Positions 1 to 9,252 are shown, counted from the first letter of the stretch. The stretch is DNA of 64,000 nucleotides from Dielma fastidiosa (GCF_000313565.1 NZ_HE578923.1:495445-559444), one strand, 5' to 3'. Numbers and translations: made by a program. The notes: generated from the sequence alone by a model not told the origin.

Positions 1-533
1 TTGACGGCAAATCAATTAAGAATGATGAAATGGCATGTAAGCGGATTATGGCCTATATTCCTGATAATCCGGATATTTATGAATCTTTGACCGGAATTCG
101 TTATCTTAATTTTATCGGTGATATTTATAAGGTGGATGCAAGGCTGCGGGAAACTTTGATTCGGCAGTATGCGGACGCGTTTGAATTGACGGCCAATCTG
201 GGTGATGTGATTGCTTCTTATTCACATGGTATGAAGCAGAAGCTGATGATTATTTCCGCATTGATTCATCAGCCGAAGCTGCTGATTCTCGATGAACCGT
301 TTGTCGGTTTAGATCCTAAGGCTGCGCATATTTTAAAGCAGCTGATGCGTGAGCTGTGTGATCAGGGTGGTTCGATCTTTTTCTCTACCCATGTTTTAGA
401 GGTGGTGGAGAAGCTTTGTGACCATGTCGCAATTATTAAGAATGGGTCTATTATTACTGAGGGAAGTATTGATCAGGTTATGGGTGATCAAAGTCTTGAG
501 GAAGTATTCCTGGAGCTGACGGATCATGAGTAA
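1..533 (+). CDS. ABC transporter ATP-binding protein (5' end outside window)
   Basis: This is the ATPase subunit of an ABC-2 type exporter. The frame is open from base 3, before the first ATG at 30, and the first residues (DGKSIKND) fit the region after Walker A, so the start and Walker A lie outside the window. Visible parts are an ABC signature variant (SYSHGMKQK), Walker B with catalytic Glu (LLILDEPFVGLDP), the D-loop and the H-loop (STHVLEVVEKLCDHVAII). The stop overlaps the permease start by 8 bases, so the two are translationally coupled. The substrate is not evident. Confidence 0.9.
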   Translation, partial: DGKSIKNDEMACKRIMAYIPDNPDIYESLTGIRYLNFIGDIYKVDARLRETLIRQYADAFELTANLGDVIASYSHGMKQKLMIISALIHQPKLLILDEPFVGLDPKAAHILKQLMRELCDQGGSIFFSTHVLEVVEKLCDHVAIIKNGSIITEGSIDQVMGDQSLEEVFLELTDHE

Positions 534-2112
534 TTTTATAAATCTTGTAAAGCTGCAGACGAGGAATTTATTATTCAGCAGTATCCGGCATACAAGAAGC
601 AAGGGGAAACAAGCAGCGGGGATGGGCTTTTTAGCCTTTATGGTGGTTACCTTATTGGCGGTGTCCAGCTTTTATTCAATAACGCTGCTGAATGCGCTTC
701 AGGGTGAAGAGCGGCAGCTGGCGCTTTATACGATGGCTTTGGCGGCTTTTGTACTGCTGCTGGTTTTTGCGGCATATAACTGCGGCAATCATCTGTTTGG
801 CAGCAAAGACTATGACCTGCTGCGTTCAATGCCGATTTCTAAAACGGCGCTGGTTGCCAGTAAGCTGCTGTCGTTTTTATCTCTGCAGTATTTCTATGCC
901 TTGTTTTTGCTGCTGCCGGCAATCCTGCTTTATGGTTTATTTACAGGTCAATCATTATTTTACTATCTGGGCGGGGTTGGAATGTTTTTAGTCCTGCCGA
1001 TGCCGGCGGTGGTTTTATCAGCGTTGTTTTCGTTAGTGATTGGTTATGTCTCCAGTCATTTTAAATATAAGAATTTAGTTAGCAATCTTTTAATGATGAT
1101 CTTTATCGTGTTGGTCTTTTTCGGTTCATTTATGATACAGACACTGGTTGGCAGTGCTGTTGATGTACAAGAAGTTATCCGCAACATGCAGCTTTATCTG
1201 CCATTCTTTGGCTTAATGGTAAAAGGCATGATTGAGGGAAGCCTGCTGAGTTATCTGCTTGGTTTATTATGCAATGTCCTGCCTTTTGTATTCTTTGTGG
1301 TTTTCTTTGCCAAGCGTTTTACGTCTATTAACAGCCGATTGAGAGGCAGCTATCGCGAGAAAAATTATAAGCTGGCTAAAATTAAACAAAGCTCAAGCTT
1401 TAATGCATTGTTTATGAAGGAGGTACGGCGTTATTTTGCCTGCGGTATCTATGTGATGAATACAGCTTTTGGACCGGTTATCATGCTGGGTGCCTCTATC
1501 TTTGCTTTATTCAGTAAACAGAGCTTGATGGCGATCATGAATGAACTGCCGCCGGAATTGACTGCTCAGATCAGCGTGATATTGGCGCTTGGATTGATTT
1601 TCTTAATTGTCATGAGCTGTACAACGAATTCATCAATTTCTCTTGAGGGCAGGCATCTATGGATCATTAAGTCATTGCCCATCCGCACGGAGGAAATCTT
1701 TGCGGCTAAGATCGCGCTGAATCTGATGATTCTGATTCCGGCAGCGATGCTTTCGGTTCTGTTATTGGCACTGTTGTTTTCATTAAATATCGCAGAGCTT
1801 TTATTGCTGCTTCTGTTATGTGCAGTTACGGCATTCTTTACAGCAAGTTTTGGCTTGATTGTGAATCTTAACTTTCCGCGGTTTGATTGGGTCAGTGAGA
1901 CAACGGTCGTGAAGCAGAGTATGGCATGCATGATCAGTATCTTCGGCGGTATGATTTTATCGGGTATCATTGCCTTTATATCGATTCAAGTGATCGGCAG
2001 TATGCCGGTGCTTGTTTATCTGTTGATTTTAAACTTATTTTTTATCTTATTGGGTGTAATTTGTCTGATTTATCTGAAAAAGGCCGGCATTGCGCAATTT
2101 AAGCAATTATAG
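526..2112 (+). CDS. ABC-2 type transporter permease, 528 aa
   Basis: This is a large integral membrane protein with roughly 10-12 hydrophobic segments, starting inside the last codons of the upstream ATPase gene. The two form a classic two-gene ABC exporter. The size and the pattern of membrane helices broken by soluble stretches (around residues 250-300) resemble the 500-550 residue ABC-2 permeases of Firmicutes. A rho-independent terminator follows about 90 bases after the stop. The transported substrate cannot be inferred; drug, bacteriocin or lipid export are all possible. Confidence 0.82.
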   Translation: MSNFINLVKLQTRNLLFSSIRHTRSKGKQAAGMGFLAFMVVTLLAVSSFYSITLLNALQGEERQLALYTMALAAFVLLLVFAAYNCGNHLFGSKDYDLLRSMPISKTALVASKLLSFLSLQYFYALFLLLPAILLYGLFTGQSLFYYLGGVGMFLVLPMPAVVLSALFSLVIGYVSSHFKYKNLVSNLLMMIFIVLVFFGSFMIQTLVGSAVDVQEVIRNMQLYLPFFGLMVKGMIEGSLLSYLLGLLCNVLPFVFFVVFFAKRFTSINSRLRGSYREKNYKLAKIKQSSSFNALFMKEVRRYFACGIYVMNTAFGPVIMLGASIFALFSKQSLMAIMNELPPELTAQISVILALGLIFLIVMSCTTNSSISLEGRHLWIIKSLPIRTEEIFAAKIALNLMILIPAAMLSVLLLALLFSLNIAELLLLLLLCAVTAFFTASFGLIVNLNFPRFDWVSETTVVKQSMACMISIFGGMILSGIIAFISIQVIGSMPVLVYLLILNLFFILLGVICLIYLKKAGIAQFKQL

Positions 2113-2201
2113 CATGCAGTTCATGATGAAGTCAGCAATCAGTGATTCAAGAGATGCAAGCTGGATCACAAAATTCTAAAGCCGAATAATTGAATGATAT
2201 G

Positions 2202-2225
2202 GGAGCTGAAACGGCTCCTTTTTGT
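2202..2225 (+). terminator. Rho-independent terminator after ABC exporter
   Basis: GGAGC at 2202-2206 pairs with GCTCC at 2214-2218 and is followed by TTTTTGTTTT. It separates the ABC exporter from rmuC. Confidence 0.75.
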
Positions 2226-2327
2226 TTTACTAACCACCCATTATGCATGTTAGAATATGAATTAAAATGCTTTCTTTGATCGTATGAATCAGCAAGTATG
2301 TTAAAATAGAAGCACTGGAGGGATTCT

Positions 2328-2426
2328 ATGGAATTATTACTTTATATATGTTTGATTGGGATTGCAGTGCTGGCTGTTTTGCTGTTTGTGCTGCATCTTG
2401 GTGATAATAAAAAAATGCGGCGATGA
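2328..2426 (+). other. N-terminal membrane-anchor segment of RmuC in a different frame
   Basis: A 32-codon frame with a strong ribosome binding site (GGAGGG, 5 bases before ATG 2328) encodes one hydrophobic helix (MELLLYICLIGIAVLAVLLF) and then runs into TGA at 2424-2426. That TGA overlaps the first ATG of the following RmuC frame as ATGA. RmuC proteins normally carry such an N-terminal transmembrane helix in the same chain. A run of seven A (2409-2415) just before the stop would restore one protein by a -1 shift. The segment is therefore either the true start of rmuC or a separate coupled mini-protein. Confidence 0.6.
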
Positions 2427-3730
2427 TGGCGGAGCTGAAGCTGATGAAGCAGGAGCTGAGCGCATCAACGCAGAATCAGGTAAGCAGCCTGTCAACGGTT
2501 TTGTCTGATTCGCAGAAGACCTTTATGGAGCTTCAAAATATGCGGCTTCAGGAGCTGAATCAATCAATGAGTTCTCGTCAGGATGTTTTAGCGGCCAATA
2601 TTAATACGCTGATTAAGCAGATGGATGAGCGGATGCTGAAGGTCAATGAATTAAATACTGCCAACAATGAGATGGTACGCCGTCAGCTGTTTGAAACGAG
2701 CAGCCAGCTTGAGGAAAAGGTGAATGTGCTGACCCGTCAAAATGAAGAAAAGTTGGAACAGATGCGTACAACACTGGAACAGAAAATTACGGAAATGCAG
2801 GCGGACAACGGCAAGCGTTTGGAAGAAATGCGGGTTACGGTTGATGAAAAGCTGCAGGATACGCTTGAAAAGCGTATTTCTAAATCATTTCAGCTTGTGT
2901 CTGAGCGTTTGGAACAGGTTTATAAGGGACTTGGTGAGATGCAGACGCTGGCTGCCGGTGTCGGTGATTTGAAAAAAGTGCTTGGCAATGTGAAAACCCG
3001 TGGTATTTTAGGTGAGATTCAATTGGGAGCCATTTTGAAAGAAATCTTGGCGCCTGAACAATTTGAAGAAAATGTCGCGACCAAAAAGGGCAGCAAGAAT
3101 GTTGTTGAGTTTGCGATTAAAATGCCTGCTGATAATGATCGCTTTGTTTATCTGCCAATTGATTCAAAGTTTCCAAGTGAACCTTATGTAAAGCTGCTGG
3201 ATGCCTATGATACCGGCGATAAGGAACAGATTAATGCGGCGGGGAAGCTGTTGGATACAGCGATTAAACAGAATGCTAAGGATATCCGAGATAAGTATAT
3301 TGATGCCCCGAATACAACAGATTTTGCAATCATGTTCCTGCCATTTGAGGGCTTGTACGCGGAGGTTGTGCGCCGTGGGCTGATTGAAGTGCTGCAGCGT
3401 GACTATAAAATCAACATTGCCGGACCTACAACGATGGCGGCCTTATTAAATTCATTGCAGATGGGCTTTAAAACACTGGCTATCCAAAAGCGTTCCAGTG
3501 AGGTTTGGGATGTACTGGGAGCCGTTAAGACAGAATTTGAAAAATTTGGCGATGTTCTGTCGAATACTCAAAGCAAGCTTGATCTGGCACAGAAGGAGCT
3601 TGATAAATTGGTGGGTGTACGCACGCGTCAAATTCAAAAACGACTCAGTTCAGTGACCTCACTGGATGAATCGGCTTCAGCGCAGATGATTGAGAATACA
3701 ATGGCTTTTGCCGAGGAAAGTGAAGAATAA
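2423..3730 (+). CDS. rmuC: DNA recombination protein RmuC, main frame
   Basis: The protein has a long N-terminal coiled coil (residues 1-190, rich in Gln, Glu and Lys) and then the conserved RmuC nuclease-like domain, recognisable by GNVKTRGILGEIQLG and by DFAIMFLPFEGLYAEV. RmuC is linked to limiting DNA rearrangements at inverted repeats. The ATG at 2423 has no ribosome binding site, whereas the upstream frame at 2328 has a strong one and supplies the missing membrane helix. The complete protein therefore probably begins at 2328 and crosses frames at the A7 run, unless the sequence has an indel error. Domain identity is secure; the start is not. Confidence 0.85.
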   Translation: MMAELKLMKQELSASTQNQVSSLSTVLSDSQKTFMELQNMRLQELNQSMSSRQDVLAANINTLIKQMDERMLKVNELNTANNEMVRRQLFETSSQLEEKVNVLTRQNEEKLEQMRTTLEQKITEMQADNGKRLEEMRVTVDEKLQDTLEKRISKSFQLVSERLEQVYKGLGEMQTLAAGVGDLKKVLGNVKTRGILGEIQLGAILKEILAPEQFEENVATKKGSKNVVEFAIKMPADNDRFVYLPIDSKFPSEPYVKLLDAYDTGDKEQINAAGKLLDTAIKQNAKDIRDKYIDAPNTTDFAIMFLPFEGLYAEVVRRGLIEVLQRDYKINIAGPTTMAALLNSLQMGFKTLAIQKRSSEVWDVLGAVKTEFEKFGDVLSNTQSKLDLAQKELDKLVGVRTRQIQKRLSSVTSLDESASAQMIENTMAFAEESEE

Positions 3731-3802
3731 AAATGGGCATTGTGAATGCAAGCAATGCTTAGATAGCTTATACTTAAGGTAAGGAAAAAGGAGAAATGCG
3801 AT

Positions 3803-4090
3803 ATGGTATTTAATAAATTAATTAATGGTGTGCAGATTAGCGCCAATGAGGAAATGAGTGATCAGGATTGCCGCAATTACATTGAATGGGCCAGAAAGAA
3901 GAATCCCGGTCATGTCATTGAATCAATGAATCTTGAATTTGATGGTGAGGATGTCGGTATCGAATATAAAATTGCACCCGTGCCTTTTGAAAAGATTCGC
4001 CGCATTACCGGTTATTTGGTAGGCACACTGGATCGCTTTAATGATGCCAAGGCAGCAGAGGAGCACGACCGCGTTAAGCATACAATTTAA
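3803..4090 (+). CDS. Small protein resembling anaerobic ribonucleotide reductase (NrdD-like)
   Basis: A 95-residue soluble protein with a GGAG-type ribosome binding site. Its C-terminal part (RITGYLVGTLDRFNDAK..E..DRVKH) strongly resembles a block near the end of class III ribonucleotide reductases (NrdD), but the radical-glycine and cysteine regions are absent and there are no partner nrd genes. It may be a stand-alone regulatory or decayed piece of that family. It is separated from rmuC by about 70 bases and followed by a bidirectional terminator. Function is unknown. Confidence 0.6.
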   Translation: MVFNKLINGVQISANEEMSDQDCRNYIEWARKKNPGHVIESMNLEFDGEDVGIEYKIAPVPFEKIRRITGYLVGTLDRFNDAKAAEEHDRVKHTI

Positions 4091-4098
4091 GGGGAAAG

Positions 4099-4142
4099 AA
4101 AAATGCGCAGATCAGCGATTAGGACTTGATGTGCGCATTTTT
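4099..4142. terminator. Bidirectional terminator between converging genes
   Basis: AAAAATGCGCA at 4099-4109 pairs with TGCGCATTTTT at 4132-4142. The A and T tracts let it serve both the plus-strand gene ending at 4090 and the minus-strand gene ending at 4154. Confidence 0.8.
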
Positions 4143-4153
4143 ATATTCAGTTA

Positions 4154-4819
4154 TTATTTTTGGCATTGCTTAATAAAGCTCTTAAACAGCCTTAGCTGAT
4201 CAGGCTCATGCGTTAATGCTTCAGGATGCCACTGAACAGCTAGTATGTTATCGGCTTCAATAGCTTCAATGTAGCCCTCGCTGCTGAAAGCAACGGCTTT
4301 TAAGCCATCACCCAATCGATCAATCACCTGATGATGCAAAGAATTGACCTGTGTGCTTTCATTTAAGATTGAGGCTAGCTGACTGTCCTTAACAATCTTA
4401 ACTTCATGAGTTAAAACATGACGGTCTGCTTTTTGGCTGTGGTTGGGAATGTCTTGAATCAGTGTACCGCCAAAAGCTACATTTAATACTTGCAGGCCCC
4501 GGCAGATTCCTAATATTGGTTTGTGCTGCTGCATAAACGCTTGAATAAGGTTTAAGTCAAGTGTGTCAATTTCATCAAAATAATCCGTCACTGTAGGATC
4601 AGGCAGCTGATGATAGAGCGCGGGGTTTAAATCAGCGCCGCCAGGCAGCAATAAGCCATCACATGTTAAAGCGGCTTGTTTGGCGTCCATTAACGGAAAG
4701 ATGGGAACGCCAAGGGCATCGATCTTATCCAGCATATATAAATAATCAGTATTCGCGTAATGATAGGTATAATCCTTGTCTTTCATGCAGCGTACCGCCA
4801 CAGCAATTTTTGTTTTCAT
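4154..4819 (-). CDS. Gamma-glutamyl-gamma-aminobutyrate hydrolase family protein (peptidase C26)
   Basis: A class I glutamine-amidotransferase-fold hydrolase of 221 residues, the usual size for the PuuD-type family that cleaves gamma-glutamyl amides. The nucleophile is Cys106 in PILGICRGLQVLN, and the His-Glu pair sits in LAVQWHPEA near the C-terminus. The glycine-rich LLLPGGADLNP segment, which forms the oxyanion site, is present. The gene has its own ribosome binding site (AGGTGA) and stands alone, convergent with the upstream gene. No polyamine pathway genes lie nearby, so the substrate is open. Confidence 0.85.
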   Translation of the reverse strand: MKTKIAVAVRCMKDKDYTYHYANTDYLYMLDKIDALGVPIFPLMDAKQAALTCDGLLLPGGADLNPALYHQLPDPTVTDYFDEIDTLDLNLIQAFMQQHKPILGICRGLQVLNVAFGGTLIQDIPNHSQKADRHVLTHEVKIVKDSQLASILNESTQVNSLHHQVIDRLGDGLKAVAFSSEGYIEAIEADNILAVQWHPEALTHEPDQLRLFKSFIKQCQK

Positions 4820-4920
4820 TTGTTCACCTCAGATATTTGTATTTTATCATAAATTATAAGAGGATAAAAGCTTTTAACTATGTTATAATAACCTCGAAGA
4901 AATTGGAAATGAGGCGTTTT

Positions 4921-6000
4921 ATGAAAGAGATTCAATGCCCAAAATGCAATACGCTGATTCAGCTTGATGAAGCGGGAGGCTGTACCCATTGTCATTATGA
5001 GTTAACTGCCAATGATATTGTAAGCAGTTTGTTTGATGATGAGTTTTTCAAGCGGCTGGCACTCGATGAAAAGCATCCGCTGCGTGAGGGATATGCTTAT
5101 TATTTTGATGGCAATCTGAAGAAAGCAGAGCCGCTTTTCAGTTCTGTTGATAAGCGGGATAAAGCGTTTATTTATGCTTATTTCGGAGAGATGCTATGTA
5201 TCAGCGATGGGTTTGAAATCAGTTTTGCGCCTTTTGAAGAGCCTTATCAAAAGATGATGCAGACCGTATTGAAGCAGACTAAAAATCAACCGGAAGCGGC
5301 ATGGCTGAGTTTCATTTTAAATCGCTATCTGATGAAAAATAAAGCCCTATATGATGAACAGCTTGCGAAGATTGCATCACTTAAGCAGCAGCAGGCGGCT
5401 GAAATAAATGCGAAGGAAAATGAACTGCGTTCTTTAGAGCTGAAAAAGGCTGCCAAGATACAAAAGAAGCGTGAGCAGCTGCCGGCTCTTAAATGGGGTG
5501 TGCTGATAGGCATATGGTTGCTTTCGGCAGTATTGTTTACTTGGGGCTTTGTGGCTGGCAAAGCATCGTACTTCACTTTGATCATTGCGATACTTGTGCC
5601 TTATACATATTGTCTTGCGTTAATTCCTTTAATCAGTTATGCCAATAATGAAAAGAAGTTTTATGGCTTTTCTTTGCTTTTGTTAGTGCTGCTTTATCCG
5701 ACTTATTTTGCGGCAATGCTGATTGGCATGCTGATTATCAATGATTCAACGCTGTTTTCACTGACAATATTTCAGGAGCGTTTATTGATTTATGCGGTTA
5801 TTTTAGGTATATCATCCTTCATTCAGTTCATTGTTTTTATTCTGAATGAAAATAAGCTGCATAAAAAAATGGTTAAGTATACGCCGGCTAACAGCTTTGA
5901 TGTCAGTTTAGATCAAAGCGCGCTGACACTTTGCGAGGCTGAGGCGTTAGTTATGGATAAATGGTTAAATTTTGATAAGAAGGAGAACAATTATGAGTAA
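4921..6000 (+). CDS. Zinc-ribbon membrane protein of unknown function
   Basis: A 359-residue protein. The N-terminus holds a CxxC...CxxC zinc ribbon (Cys6, Cys9, Cys21, Cys24). A soluble helical region and a Lys/Glu-rich coiled coil (about residues 140-190) follow, then four hydrophobic segments at the C-terminus. An ATG at 4909, four codons earlier, is also possible; neither has a strong ribosome binding site. The stop overlaps the malic enzyme start by 8 bases, so the two are co-translated. No known family function was recognised. Confidence 0.75.
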   Translation: MKEIQCPKCNTLIQLDEAGGCTHCHYELTANDIVSSLFDDEFFKRLALDEKHPLREGYAYYFDGNLKKAEPLFSSVDKRDKAFIYAYFGEMLCISDGFEISFAPFEEPYQKMMQTVLKQTKNQPEAAWLSFILNRYLMKNKALYDEQLAKIASLKQQQAAEINAKENELRSLELKKAAKIQKKREQLPALKWGVLIGIWLLSAVLFTWGFVAGKASYFTLIIAILVPYTYCLALIPLISYANNEKKFYGFSLLLLVLLYPTYFAAMLIGMLIINDSTLFSLTIFQERLLIYAVILGISSFIQFIVFILNENKLHKKMVKYTPANSFDVSLDQSALTLCEAEALVMDKWLNFDKKENNYE

Positions 6001-7177
6001 TGTATATGAAGAAGCATTAAAGAAACATGCGCAGTGGCAGGGAAAGATTGAAACTAAGGTTGTCTGTGAAGTCAATAATGCAGAAGATCTGACTTTGGCC
6101 TATACCCCGGGAGTTGCCCAGCCATGCCGAGAAATTCATCAGGATTTAAAGAATGTTTATAAATATACCGGTAAGGGTAAGACGGTAGCGGTTATTACAG
6201 ACGGTACGGCGGTATTAGGCTTGGGAGATATCGGGCCGGAAGCGGCTTTACCGGTAATGGAAGGCAAATGTGTATTATTTAAACGGTTTGCAGATGTCAA
6301 CGCGGTACCAATCTGTCTCGATACAAAAGACCCTAAAGAGATTATTGCCATCTGTAAGGCATTGGCACCAGCTTTCGGCGGTTTTAATCTTGAGGATATT
6401 TCAGCCCCTCGCTGTGTTGAAATTGAGAGAACATTAAAAAAGGAATTAAATATACCGGTTTTTCATGATGATCAGCATGGAACGGCGATCTGCGTGACTG
6501 CGGCTTTGATCAATGCTTTAAAGGTTGTTAATAAAAAGGCTGAAGATATTACGGTTGTTGTGAGCGGCACCGGTGCGGCAGGTTCTTCCATCATTCATAT
6601 GCTGAAAGATTTTGGCGTGAAGGAAATCTATGGTTTTAATATTAATGGCATTGTATTAAAAGCGGATAAGGAGAAATATGATTTCTTAACCCAAGAGCTG
6701 TGTGAAATCACAAATTCAGAGAATAAACGGCTGAGTATGGCGGAAGCTTTAAAAGAGGCTGATGTTTTTGTAGGTGTCAGTGCGCCAAAATTGCTGAATA
6801 AAGAAATGGTTGCCGGCATGAAACGTGATCCGATCATTTTTGCGATGGCAAATCCTGAACCTGAAATAACAGTTGATGAAGCATTGGCTGGCGGTGCCCG
6901 TGTCGTTGGTACAGGCCGCAGTGATTTCCCTAATCAGGTAAATAATGTATTAGCTTTCCCAGGTTTATTTAAGGGAGCTTTATCGGTGCGGGCGACAAAG
7001 ATTACAGAGGAAATGAAAATGGCGGCGGCCAGAGGAATTGCCTCTTTGATCAGTGATGAAGAGCTGAATGAAAATTATGTTATTCCTTCTGCCTTTGATC
7101 CTAGAGTTGCCGATATGGTAGCAGCTAAGGTAGCAGAGGTTGCATTGGCAAGCGGTGTTGCCCAAAAAGCAGAGTAA
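5993..7177 (+). CDS. Malic enzyme (oxaloacetate-decarboxylating malate dehydrogenase)
   Basis: It converts malate to pyruvate and CO2 with reduction of NAD(P). It is a short bacterial malic enzyme of 394 residues without the C-terminal phosphotransacetylase-like domain. Visible are the substrate Tyr loop (LAYTPGVAQPC), the catalytic Lys region (VMEGKCVLFKRFADV), the metal-binding EDI segment (GGFNLEDISAP) and a Rossmann glycine motif (VVSGTGAAGSS). The ATG at 5993 is chosen because AAGGAG precedes it by 8 bases. It links C4 acids to pyruvate in the cytosol and is followed by a terminator overlapping its stop. Confidence 0.93.
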   Translation: MSNVYEEALKKHAQWQGKIETKVVCEVNNAEDLTLAYTPGVAQPCREIHQDLKNVYKYTGKGKTVAVITDGTAVLGLGDIGPEAALPVMEGKCVLFKRFADVNAVPICLDTKDPKEIIAICKALAPAFGGFNLEDISAPRCVEIERTLKKELNIPVFHDDQHGTAICVTAALINALKVVNKKAEDITVVVSGTGAAGSSIIHMLKDFGVKEIYGFNINGIVLKADKEKYDFLTQELCEITNSENKRLSMAEALKEADVFVGVSAPKLLNKEMVAGMKRDPIIFAMANPEPEITVDEALAGGARVVGTGRSDFPNQVNNVLAFPGLFKGALSVRATKITEEMKMAAARGIASLISDEELNENYVIPSAFDPRVADMVAAKVAEVALASGVAQKAE

Positions 7178-7190
7178 ATCTGCTTTTCTT
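7165..7190 (+). terminator. Terminator overlapping the malic enzyme stop
   Basis: AAAAGCAGA at 7165-7173 pairs with TCTGCTTTT at 7179-7187, with a T-rich tail. The stem includes the last codons of the gene. It is close to the mutY ribosome binding site, so partial read-through is likely. Confidence 0.7.
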
Positions 7191-7207
7191 TTAAGAATGG
7201 AGAATTT

Positions 7208-8200
7208 ATGGAAATTAAAGATGAATTGACAGGCTGGTATCGTCAGTATCACCGTAAGCTGATTTTCAGGGAAAGCGGTGATCCATATGCGATTTGGGTT
7301 AGTGAAATTATGGCCCAGCAGACGCGGATTGATACGATGCTGGCCTATTATGAACGGTGGATGAAAGACTATCCCACAATTGAGGCATTGGCATCAGCAC
7401 CGATTGAAAAGGTGTTAAAAAGCTGGGAGGGGCTTGGTTATTACAATCGTGCCCGCAAGCTGCACGAAGGCGCACAAATGGTTGTGCGTGATTATCAGGG
7501 TCAGCTGCCTGCAAATCTTGAACAGCTGCGAGCAATACCGGGAATCGGCAATTATACAGCGGGTGCAATCGCTTCAATTGCTTTTAAAATGCGGGCGCCG
7601 GCTGTCGACGGCAATGTGTTAAGAGTAATTTCAAGATTGCTGCTGATGGCCGATGATATCAGTTCGCAGAAAACACATAAAAAGGTTTATGATCTTGTGT
7701 ATGATTTAATGGCTGACAGTGATCCTTCTGATTTTACACAGGGCTTGATGGAGCTTGGTGCATTAATCTGTACGCCGCTGGCATGGAAGTGTGAACAGTG
7801 TCCGCTAAAAGCGAAATGCCAAGCGTATGCAGCTGGCAGACAGGCTGAATTTCCAGTTAAGAAAGCCAAAAAGGCACCTGCAGAGGTTGATTTAATCACT
7901 ATAATCGTACCTAAAGAAAATCAGCTGCTGCTGTGCCGTGATTGGCAGGATGGTTTGATGGAAGGCTTTATGCGGCTGCCGCAGTTTACAGAGTTAAAAA
8001 CTGAGCATCTTAAACATCTGATGAAGAAAAAACATGTCTTTTCACATCGGATTTGGCATATGGATGTATATCTTGCAGATGCTTCACAAATTGAATTAAA
8101 GCCAGGCTGGGAATATGTCAGCTTGGAGCAATTAGACAATCTTTCAATTGTGACCGCGCATCGCAAAATCATTGATCAATACAGGAGGAAATATCTATGA
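7208..8200 (+). CDS. mutY: A/G-specific adenine DNA glycosylase MutY
   Basis: It removes adenine mispaired with 8-oxoguanine. It is 330 residues, typical of MutY. The catalytic Glu33 lies in EIMAQQTR. The helix-hairpin-helix is LRAIPGIGNYTAGAIASIAF, with the catalytic Asp in APAVDGNVLRV. A [4Fe-4S] cluster is formed by Cys188, Cys195, Cys198 and Cys204 (C-x6-C-x2-C-x5-C). The C-terminal NUDIX-like domain for 8-oxoG recognition is present but short (ends HRKIIDQYRRKYL). The stop overlaps the next start by 4 bases (ATGA). Confidence 0.95.
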   Translation: MEIKDELTGWYRQYHRKLIFRESGDPYAIWVSEIMAQQTRIDTMLAYYERWMKDYPTIEALASAPIEKVLKSWEGLGYYNRARKLHEGAQMVVRDYQGQLPANLEQLRAIPGIGNYTAGAIASIAFKMRAPAVDGNVLRVISRLLLMADDISSQKTHKKVYDLVYDLMADSDPSDFTQGLMELGALICTPLAWKCEQCPLKAKCQAYAAGRQAEFPVKKAKKAPAEVDLITIIVPKENQLLLCRDWQDGLMEGFMRLPQFTELKTEHLKHLMKKKHVFSHRIWHMDVYLADASQIELKPGWEYVSLEQLDNLSIVTAHRKIIDQYRRKYL

Positions 8201-9252
8201 ACTTAAATAAGCTTCAGGAAGCAATGCGAAATCTTGGTTTAAATCAACTGATTGTTGCTTCACCCAAACAAATTGATTATTTAATTAACCGCCGCTTTGA
8301 ATGCGGTGAGCGATTGCTGGCATTGGTTGTTAAGCCTGATCGGGCAGTTTTAGTGCTGAATGAGCTGTTTCCAATCGATCCTATCAATGGTGTTGAACTG
8401 GTAAATTATAATGACTGTGATGACGGCGTTAAGGTGGTTGCCGATTTGCTTGATTCAGGTCATGTCGGTGTTGATGGTGAGTGGCCGAGTGCATTCTTAC
8501 TGCGTTTGATGAAAATCCGCCCTGAGCTTGCAATCAGTGATGAAACAGATATTATTTCAGATTTGCGGGCAATAAAAAATCCGGATGAACAAGAAAAAAT
8601 GCGTAAGGCATCACAGCTGAATGATCAGGTAATGCATGAAGTCAGAAAACTATTGAGGGTAGGCGTGAGTGAGGCAGAGGTTGCCGCTCAGATTCATGAT
8701 TTGTTTGTCGAAATCAGCGGCGGTGATGAGAGTTTTGAGACGATTGTCGCATTTAAGGAAAATTGTGCTGATCCGCATTGTATGCCGGGGGATAAGGTAT
8801 TGCAGGCAGGTGAAAGCATCGTCATCGATATGGGCTGTAAGTATCAGGGATACTGTTCAGATATGACAAGAACTTTCTTCATTAAAGAAAATACGATGAA
8901 GGAAGTGTATGACCTTGTACTTCAGGCAAACATGGCTGCGAAGCAAGTGGTGAAACCGGGTGTCAGATTCTGTGATGTCGATGAGGCAGCCCGCCGTGTA
9001 ATCCGCGATGGCGGTTATGGTGAATATTTTATTCATCGCCTTGGTCATGGTATCGGTATGAGTGTGCATGAACCCTATGATGTGAGCGGCAGCAATGAGC
9101 GGATTGTTAAAGCGGGCATGTGTTTCTCAATTGAACCGGGAATCTATCTGCCTGGTGTGGGCGGTGTGCGCATTGAGGATTTGGTGCTGGTCACTGAGGA
9201 TGGCTGTGAAGTGCTGAATCACTATCCATATGATATTGAAGTGATTGATTAA
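8197..9252 (+). CDS. Xaa-Pro aminopeptidase (M24 family)
   Basis: A cytosolic metallopeptidase removing N-terminal residues before proline. The creatinase-like N-terminal domain (1-120) is followed by the pita-bread M24 domain. All five metal ligands are present: Asp211, Asp222, His284 (in RLGHGIG), Glu313 (SIEPG) and Glu327 (RIEDLV). The length of 351 residues matches Firmicutes PepQ/PepP-type enzymes. The gene is translationally coupled to mutY and ends the operon at the terminator around 9288. Preference between dipeptide and longer substrates cannot be told. Confidence 0.92.
   Translation: MNLNKLQEAMRNLGLNQLIVASPKQIDYLINRRFECGERLLALVVKPDRAVLVLNELFPIDPINGVELVNYNDCDDGVKVVADLLDSGHVGVDGEWPSAFLLRLMKIRPELAISDETDIISDLRAIKNPDEQEKMRKASQLNDQVMHEVRKLLRVGVSEAEVAAQIHDLFVEISGGDESFETIVAFKENCADPHCMPGDKVLQAGESIVIDMGCKYQGYCSDMTRTFFIKENTMKEVYDLVLQANMAAKQVVKPGVRFCDVDEAARRVIRDGGYGEYFIHRLGHGIGMSVHEPYDVSGSNERIVKAGMCFSIEPGIYLPGVGGVRIEDLVLVTEDGCEVLNHYPYDIEVID

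Noticed and set aside
1566-1970. Antisense frame (134 aa) within the ABC permease gene
   Set aside because: It is a shadow of membrane helices, with no ribosome binding site.
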